Shown here in pieces: positions 53,201-62,200 of a stretch of DNA of 64,000 nucleotides. This stretch comes from Branchiostoma belcheri (Eukaryota > Chordata > Leptocardii > Amphioxiformes > Branchiostomatidae). Below the pieces are notes generated by a model that was not told the DNA's origin, searched no databases, and worked only from the letters and a program-made list of their open reading frames with translations. How positions within the stretch are numbered: the first letter of the stretch is position 1; every line of letters begins with the position of its first letter. The stretch spans positions 8,539,586-8,603,585 of the forward strand of contig NW_017803909.1 in the NCBI RefSeq assembly GCF_001625305.1. The letters are read 5' to 3'. The translations under genes and the position numbers were made by a program.

Positions 53201-56200
53201 TGGACTTGAACCGTCTGAACGTGGTGGGACCGTCCGTGACCACCTCACTCCGGATCCTCAAACATCTCTGCTGTCCCCCGGCTAATGCACACTGTAAGCA
53301 CTTTTTTGTACTTTTCATTATGTTTGTCTGTTTGGTATTATGGTAGCTTAGAGGAAATTTACAGGAAATATGTAAAATGAATAGACTGCAGTTATCCCTG
53401 CTAGAGCTAGGTGGCACTGCAGGGTGATTTACTACGATGAGTCCACTTGAACATCAGGTGACTAAATCATGATAAAAGTATATGGGATGTCATAGATGGA
53501 GGGAAATATATTGCATTTGTTTGCAAATGTTGGCTTTTGAGTTTATACTATGCTTTTACCAGTGAAAGCCCTGGATTGTTCATCAAGACAATGAAAACTT
53601 CTGCCTGTGCAATGTTGTAGGTGGGCAGAAGGATCTGAAGTGGAACCTTTCTGTCATCCAGTTGTTCTCCGCCAATGCCATGGAGATATTCATCATCATG
53701 CTACAGGTAAACCCCATGTAGGCCCCTCTACAGTCTGGAAACTGTAGAAGTATAAGTTACCATTCTATATATTTGATTGTTTCGTGAGACTCAGTGTATT
53801 TCATCTCACATGAGTTAAGAAACTCAACTGTGGAGGATTGCAGTCCTTTGGACACTTGTTACACCACAGTCCACTGTAAATTTTACCTGTTGAAAAGACC
53901 TTGAGATACATATCAGGGCTTGAATTACTAGATGCATGTGCACCTTAATGCACCCAAATTTGGAGCTGTGCACCCAATTTTTTTCTGAGGGTGCTCCAGT
54001 GCACCCAAATATTTTTGTTCTGGTTAACATATGTAAGGCCACACCAATTTAATTTGTTGGTTCTCGGATTCGCCTCTTCATTTTTTCCTGATTTGCAAAA
54101 AAAAAAAAATTCAGAATCAACTGCAAAATGCTCATATTTTGCCCTGAACAGTTGAAAACAGTCCTTTTCTTCCTAGTCGTTACAGACTATGTAACAGTTA
54201 TTCCATCTTTCAATGCAGTGGTATCATTAGAAGTTCAAAATTCATTGTTTAAATTTTGAACCAGTCTTTTGTGTTGACTTCATACCTCCTATCGTTGCAT
54301 TTGGGGCTATAATAGGATGCCTAGATCTGTTTTTTTTAATTTTTTTTCGCCCTGTCGCTTCATATTTTTCCTGAAAAAATCCGAGAACCAACAAATTAAA
54401 TTGGTGTGGCCTAAATATGTTAAATGTATCAAAAAGTAGTAGAATGCAGCATATTCTTAACATCCATGTGTCAGAAAAATAACAAAATTATTGTTGTAGT
54501 AATTTTCTTTCTGAAACATAAGTTTTTGCTGGCATTCTACTTACTAGTATTTTGTCTTATATGGTTCACACAATTTTTTCAGGTTGGGTGCACCAGTGAA
54601 CCTGTTCCCAAAAATGAATTTCTAGCCCTGCATATCCACATTCAAACTGAAAAGATTTTGTTTCATTCCCAACTGCAGAAGTTAGGAACAGCCCTGCTCC
54701 ACCCCTGGCGCCGGGGACATCCACATCCTGGTACTCAGGCTGCCATGGTGATCGCCATGGTAACATCAGCTCTAGCTGTCGTCAAGACCATGCTGGCAGA
54801 GCTGCTCGGGAGTGGTTCTGTCCAGGTGAGATTGGATATGGGTCTTAGATTTTCTAATTTGTAATTTTTGGATATTACCAAAATGTCCTGAGAAAAATCA
54901 TGATAATTTAATTCAAACTAGAACTTTAAGGTAACTTTCTTCTTTCCACTTAATTCCATAACGAAACAGCAACTTGAGTGTACTTAATGGGCAGACAGTA
55001 CAATTACTAGTACCTTTGCCCATAGGAACCTATGGTAAAATACACTAAAACAAGTCCCCATGAAAGTACTTTCTCACATTTCAGTCTCAACAAGTCTTCT
55101 GCTCCAGAAAGCCACAATGGTCTGCTTCCCAAATATAAAAGGAAAATAGGGGGTTGACCAGCTCAAACTCTTACAACAGTCAGGTATATACTGGGACCCG
55201 AATATGAGGGCTTGCACGACGTGAGGTTACTCAACTTACGTCGGTTTGCACGCGTGCCGATACTCATTTCCGCGATTGTTTGCACGCGTGCCGTTCCTCG
55301 CGCTGTGCTGAGTTCGCACGCGTGTATGTCCTCGCGCTGCGCTGACCTTGCACGCCCGTGGAATTCCTCACTACAAACCGAGTAAACACGCATCTTGTGG
55401 GCGCAAAAGTGGAGGGCAGAACGCCGTAATGCCGGACCGAGCCTGACTAACTACCGTTGCGTGCATTTCCTCGAGGCGTCCCAAATTTACCCGCATGTGT
55501 ATTTCCTCACTAAGAGCCGGGTAGACACGCATTTTTGGGCGCGTTGTGCTAATATTTCGCCGCACGTACATCATCGTCGGACGATAATTTTCCGACGGTT
55601 TGGCAACCCACCGGAACGTATGAAATTATTGGCCGTGCGTACGGAACCTGTCTGAGTGCGGGGCAGTTTCATACGCCGCCAGAAAATTTCGTACGTGCCT
55701 CGGTAAGTTTGGTACGCGGGTCAAAACTGCGGGTGCAAGGTTGCCGCACTACCGGCCCATCGGAACCTGGGCGACCGCCGACAGCGTCGTGCTAATATTT
55801 CGCCGCACGTGTATCATGGTCGGACGATAATTTTCCGACGGCGCCGCTTTTACTACCAAAGTTACGGCAGTAGTGTCTTTGAAATTCAGACGATGTCTCA
55901 CGTAGCACGCCTGACTTATCTATTTTTAGCTATTTTATCTACGATCTGCCTTATGTTCAACTCTTATGTTGTACACACACCCACATCAACAGACGGTCCG
56001 CTACACCAGGCTCGCTACACGCTGTCCCCCCGCTAATTCCTAGTGCGTATCCCGCAAGTGATTTCACGGCGGCGGGAACTGTGTAATTCTTCACTTCGCA
56101 CGATGTACACACACGACGCGGTCCCCCGCTAATTCCTAGTGCGTACCCCGTGATTTCACGGCGGCGGGAAGTACTGGCAGACATTTTGCCAGAAAAACGT

Positions 56201-59200
56201 ACATTAGGCTACACCAACTTAATTTTATGGATGACATCCACGCGCGCATTGATTTTCGCCGCTGTAAAAAAAAAAAAAAAAAAAAAAAGATCACGTCCAC
56301 CGAGGCTCTGGCCTGACTCTAGGCCTGGATCGTCCATGGTGGTTAGCGACAATACGGAGCCGGGGACATAGGCTACAGAAGCCCCACGACTCAAGAACTC
56401 AGTACATACGTACAGTGCCGATTCATAAATTCACCAAAATGCCAGCATGTGCCGGCTTGTAATATACGTCGCTAAATACTGCCGCAAATTCACAATACCA
56501 GCTTTGTATTTCTGTGGTTTAGTAGCATTTTTATTTTTGGCCGGATGTTTATTTTATTCGCCCGCGCGCACTAGTTTGGGGGTATTCAGAGGATGTCATC
56601 CATAAAATTAAGTCGGTGTCGCCTTATTAAAGTCACAATGGTCAATGACCGTGTCTAGAGAGTCGAAGTCGGCGGCCGCCGTTGATAATTTTCTGCGACG
56701 CTCGAAATTGCAACTGAATTTGGTGAAGCTACGATTTGATCATGAACGCTGACAAAAAAATAACAAGGTTTAATATTGATACTATTTGGTCCTGAATGGA
56801 ACAGAATTATAGATTATTTAATGCGTTTGGCTTTAATATTGGTACTGTTTGTTCCTGAATAAAGACAGATTATGTGATACTAGTAGTTTGCTTTGGGCAA
56901 GGAGGTTCTAGGGGAAATGCTTTGGGAAAGTCTCTTTTTCCTTTCTTGTTTACGAGGAATTCACCATTCCCACGCTACACGTATTTGATTGACAGACGGT
57001 TACCTTTGAAGACGTCGCCGTCGGCGCCCCGGAGTCTGGTCGGCTTCCGGACCGAAGAATTCAATCAACTGAGCAGCCAATGAGCACTGAGAAAAATTTA
57101 AAGTCGGTCTTTCTTTCAACCCCCTATGTTCTACCAAGGAGATTGTCGGATATTATTGTCTTCCATGGTCTAAAAAGGAGAAGTCAACCCCCTTAGACAT
57201 AGTTTTAGACATAGCTATAGCTTTAGACAACTACCTTTTATCATGTAGATTTTAGTTATTTTATACTCTGTTTCATTGTTCTTTTATGTTTGTAATTTGC
57301 AATTAGCCCCCGGGCACGAATTTGCAATAAACTTCTCATTGTTGTCATTATTATTCGTGATAACAAATTGAAGTTGTACGGACTCAAGTTATACACTTTG
57401 CTGAGCCGCCGCTTGTATCAAGGAGGTTAAAAAGGACTTCGTTAAAAGTCGTTCGTTATTCCTGTGTTCTAGTTGAAATGATGGCTGTGAACTTCAGTTG
57501 TGCTGGCTCGTTCTGTCAACTATGGTTACTGACAACTTTAATTAATCAGAAGAACTCACGTTTGCTTTGCTTGGACTTTTTTGTTGTGAAATGAATTCAT
57601 TTCGTGTAAGAAAATTTGGATACATGTATTACTAACAGTGACTTGTAACTTTACTAAGGCGATATAACAACTAACGTTACTAACAGGAACTCAGTCGAGC
57701 CAACTTACATTAACCAACTCCATTCTTATATAAATTTGTGCAACTAATAGGATATCCAAATAAAGTATTCACAATTATGTTAACATCCATTCAAAATATG
57801 GACATCATGACAACCGGCGCCCCGTGTGCCCCGCTTGCTGTGATCTGAAGCAAGACTGCTAAGAAACTACGTAACACATACTAATCTGCTTGGTCTTTGC
57901 GAACAAATTTTGCTTTCTGTTAATATTTCTTAATAAAGCTTAATTGCCACAAATTTGGCGTTTTCACACAAACACAGCAAAAATCGTCAACAAAGCCGAC
58001 GCCCTTTACTTTACATAAGCGAATGCTATACTGTTACACCTTTCCCTGTGTGTTTTCTCACTAAATACCGTTCATATGACATCAAATATCCCACATGCCA
58101 TTACTTAGTATTTGAGAAATAAGACTACATTTCCGCTATAAACTTCACTCCGTGCCTGTGGTAGTTTGGGGAACAATATGGCGGATTTTCTTACCCAAGC
58201 TATACCGTAATGCATTGCGTGGGAAGCGTCTTTGGGTTACATTACGCCGCCTGGCAGACAGACCGGCGAGAGCTCAGCGCTATCTCGGTAGCGTCATAGG
58301 CCACCAAGCAAACTTTATGCAGACGGCTTAGGTTTTTCCTCTTACAACGTCGGCGCAATAGCTTCTCCACATTCTCCTTGACTTTAGATATCAGAATACT
58401 AGTAAACACACCGCACCGTCTCTACGTACTGTTAAAGATTTTGATTATGAACAAGTAACAACTACAAGGGCATTCCGTATCACCCCAGGTGTAGTAGTAT
58501 ATAACCCCGACAACAAATACAGCATTTTCAACAAAGAAATGTGGCAAAGCCGCTTATGATGAATGGTCTTCTCAAGACACGACAAACGCACGCACATGAG
58601 ACCAATTCACTACGCCGCTGTATGTCATGTCAAGGAAAGGCATAATATGTACATTGCCAGTATGTATATATGTACCTCTGTTTTGTCGTTGTTGTGTCCA
58701 TTGTATCGCAGATAGAAGATTTTAAGAGCGAATGTCTGTAAGGATCAAACAATGGTGGCAGGGGTCAAAAATCGATTTGGCTCAAACTTTGCACAGTGAT
58801 AGTACTTGGCCCACAACCCCTCAAAATAGCTTTCTTTCCGGTCAGCACCGATCGTTGCCATGGTAACGGGCCAAACAAGTTTCGGGGCCATTTTCCCTGA
58901 TTTAGACATGTGAAAAACATGAAATTCGGCATAGTTTAAGGCAAGATTACGAGCAAGTGCTTTGATATTATGGAAAGACAAAGTATGGGCCTAAAAGACC
59001 AACTTATTCCCTATTCTAGAATAGCTTTGAAATTTTCAAGAAGTTTGTTTAAAGGACCTGGGCAACCCTAACACAATACAGTGTTTGAGGCTTCTGAAAA
59101 AGCGTTATTTCTGCCCAACTTCGAAGTGCTGTAAGTCCAAAGATGGTGATTTTTTTTGCTTCAAATTTTAATCATAGATACATAAACATATGTGCTATAA

Positions 59201-62200
59201 ATTGCATGGTTGCAAAGTTTGGGCACTTCTTTGGTTGTCACGTGGTTGTCCTTAGAAATAGGTCAAATTTTCAATTTGAGGGAAAATATGATTTTCAGCC
59301 ATGTTTAGGGTACTACATCTACAAAAGAAAGAAAGCAATCTGATAAAGTCTTTTGCCCAAAGTAACACTATGTCTTGTCTATTAAATGAATACTTGTGGA
59401 GGTTGAGTTCTTGTGTCGTTGGTGTGCACTTGTCCCTAAAAGTAGGCCATATTTTGGACATGTACAGAAATTGACATATACGACTATGTTTGAAGCTCTA
59501 GAAATAACAAAGTAGGATGTCATTTGAATTCAATCTTTGCAGGGAAGTACATATATATACAGTGTATCAAATGAATACTTGTGGAGGTTGGGGTCTTGTG
59601 TCGTTGGTGTGCACTTGTCCCTAAAAGTAGGCCATATTTTGGACATGTACAGAAATCGACATATACGGCTATGTTTAAAGCTCTAGAAAGAACAAAGTTA
59701 GATGATATTTGACTTCAACTTTTGCGGGGAAGTACATATATATACAGTGTATCACGGTGACTGGATTTCCGATGGTCATTTTCTGTTACTAGTTTAAATT
59801 TTTGTGTTTCAACTTTTTCTACATATTCAGTAGTTTAAACTTTCGTACCTAAACTTTTTGTACAGATTCGGTTGTACTTTTGTGCAGTACATGTAGTTAG
59901 ATAATGTAGTAGTGTTTTGTATGTTTTTCCGAAAATATATATAGTCTTGTGTGTATGTGATGTTGCTTTGTTTTAACAGTACCATGTTGTGTTCTACATT
60001 ATAAGTATACTGTGACTGAAAAATGTGACTGGATGCCCGATGGTCATTTTCTGTTAGTTGTTAGTTGTAGTAAGTTGTATATGAACATTATGAAGGACTA
60101 ACAAGACAACAGTTAGTAAACAGTATTCCATTGCTATTTTTCCAACAAAACAAAACGAAACCAAACCCTCGACAACAAAACGGAACTTAACGAAACTTAA
60201 CGAAATTTAACGAAACAGAACGAAATACTACGCAAACAGCTGGTATCTTACTCGTTTTACCTTTGTTACCTTAGCTGTAAGATCGTGTCAGAACGATCAT
60301 CAGAACTTGTGTTCATATAGCCATCATCCTTGGTAAAGCAAGTGTCCTTGCATTGAACAAAACCGCTTACTTCAACGCGAACGCAACTGGAACAAAAAAA
60401 TATACTAGTAGTAGGTCAGATGGTCTTTCCCTCTCAAAGCTGACCGCCCATCTTGTAACAGGTCTGGTCTCGTAACGTTACCTGAAAGAAAAAAAAAATG
60501 TAACGTTGAAATGAACTCCACGTTGTACGGATCGGACGTAGTGACTTACATGTATTTATCTTTTCGTGTCATCGGAACGCTATGCATGACGTTATAGCGT
60601 GGGTCGGGAAACCCGCCATATTTAATTTGTTCCTATCGTTTTATTTCTTCTATGCTGGTATATGAGCGATCAAATAATCAGTATTTTGGCGGGGATAATG
60701 ATTTAAATCCAAGGACATTGGTGTCTGTGGAATATACAGAACATTTGACAGTGCTTTTTAGATTTTTTTGTCCGCGATCAGGACCGCAAGCCAGTATTAT
60801 TTTTCGGTCCCTATTTTTCTGTAAAACTAAATCAGAAAAAGTCGGTGATGACGTGTAAGTTGTTGGGGCATTCTAAGTCAATTGAAAAAAAATTGCTGTA
60901 CTTTCTATCACATTTGTGACCTGTCGCAGTGAAGTGGTAATGTGTGTAGCAAAATTGTGTCACATTTGTATTCAATCATATTTCCATTGATGTCACAAAA
61001 AAGGGGGAATAGGTTTATAAATTACCAAACATTGTAAGAATGGCTTTTCTCTATTTTGCATGTTGTTCCAATGATATACTGTATTCTGAACCGGTGAGAG
61101 CATTTGCTTGTGTAACGATTTAGATTTTATGTGTTGTGTTATTCCGTACTAGTTTGAAAAATGCTTGTTGCGGCGTTATGCCTGGGAGGATGGGCCTAAA
61201 AATAACCACAAGAATGGACAGTGTTTTTGTGTTGATATCGGTAATCTCACAAAGTTTGTTTCAGTTCGTACACTCCTACAACGGACGAGTGAAAAATCTT
61301 TTCGAATTCGATGCTTGTTCGGAGTTGACGAGCGTGTCAAAAATGTTTTGCCAGAGACAGCAGCAGACTGAGGTCAATAGGGGTCATTGGAAGACTCCAC
61401 TGTTACGGAGTAAGAGGTACCGACTGTAAATTATTTATGGATTCTTGTAAATTCTAAGCGTCCCCACAGCCAATGAATGAAAAAGTACATGTGTGTAGTC
61501 ACTGTGTTCTGTATCATTATTATATTAGGCATTGTATGATGTGATAGATTCGTAAAAATGATATCAGACACCCCTAAAAAGCAATAGAATCACCCAAGCC
61601 CAGAATGCATTGTACGATCTAGTTACCTTGGTTACGCATGCGTGAGCAGTGCGCATGTGCGCATATATAAATAGCCCGCGTCACTTCGTCTAATAACAAC
61701 GCCAGTAACAACGCCAGCTAGTACCTCTAAACCACACTAAGAACTCGGATTTACAAGCTTGGAGCCTGACTAGTGGTGAAGCTGCCGATCTATCATGGTA
61801 CAAAGGTATGAATTTTGTCCAATAATGGTCAGTTTTAGTGGTTACTTGTTGGTTAGGCCGTAATGTTTGGCATAGTTTTACTTTTTAGCGTCTTTTCGTA
61901 CGACTTCTTCTCCTCATTGTTCTCCGTTTTCCTTTTTCGTTTTGTGTGCTTTTGATAGTTGTGGAAAAGTCGACCATCAAGAAAAGTGCATTGTAAAAGA
62001 CGTAAAAAAACACGAAAAACCGTAACAAATCTCTTGTAAACTAAAGTGGTAGCGAGGAAAAGAACATACGTGCACAACACCGTTGTAGTGAGCAAAAATT
62101 ATGTACGCCCGTCCCGTGCCGACGATCTCAAAGACAACGTTGTACACACTTACCGGTCGATTCGGTGATATGTCTTATCAAAATGGTCCGTTAAAAATAT

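Noticed and set aside
58745-58981. Minus-strand 78-codon frame in the 7.5-kb element
   Set aside because: Balanced composition but no domain, and no adjacent exon-like segments; kept only as part of the element.
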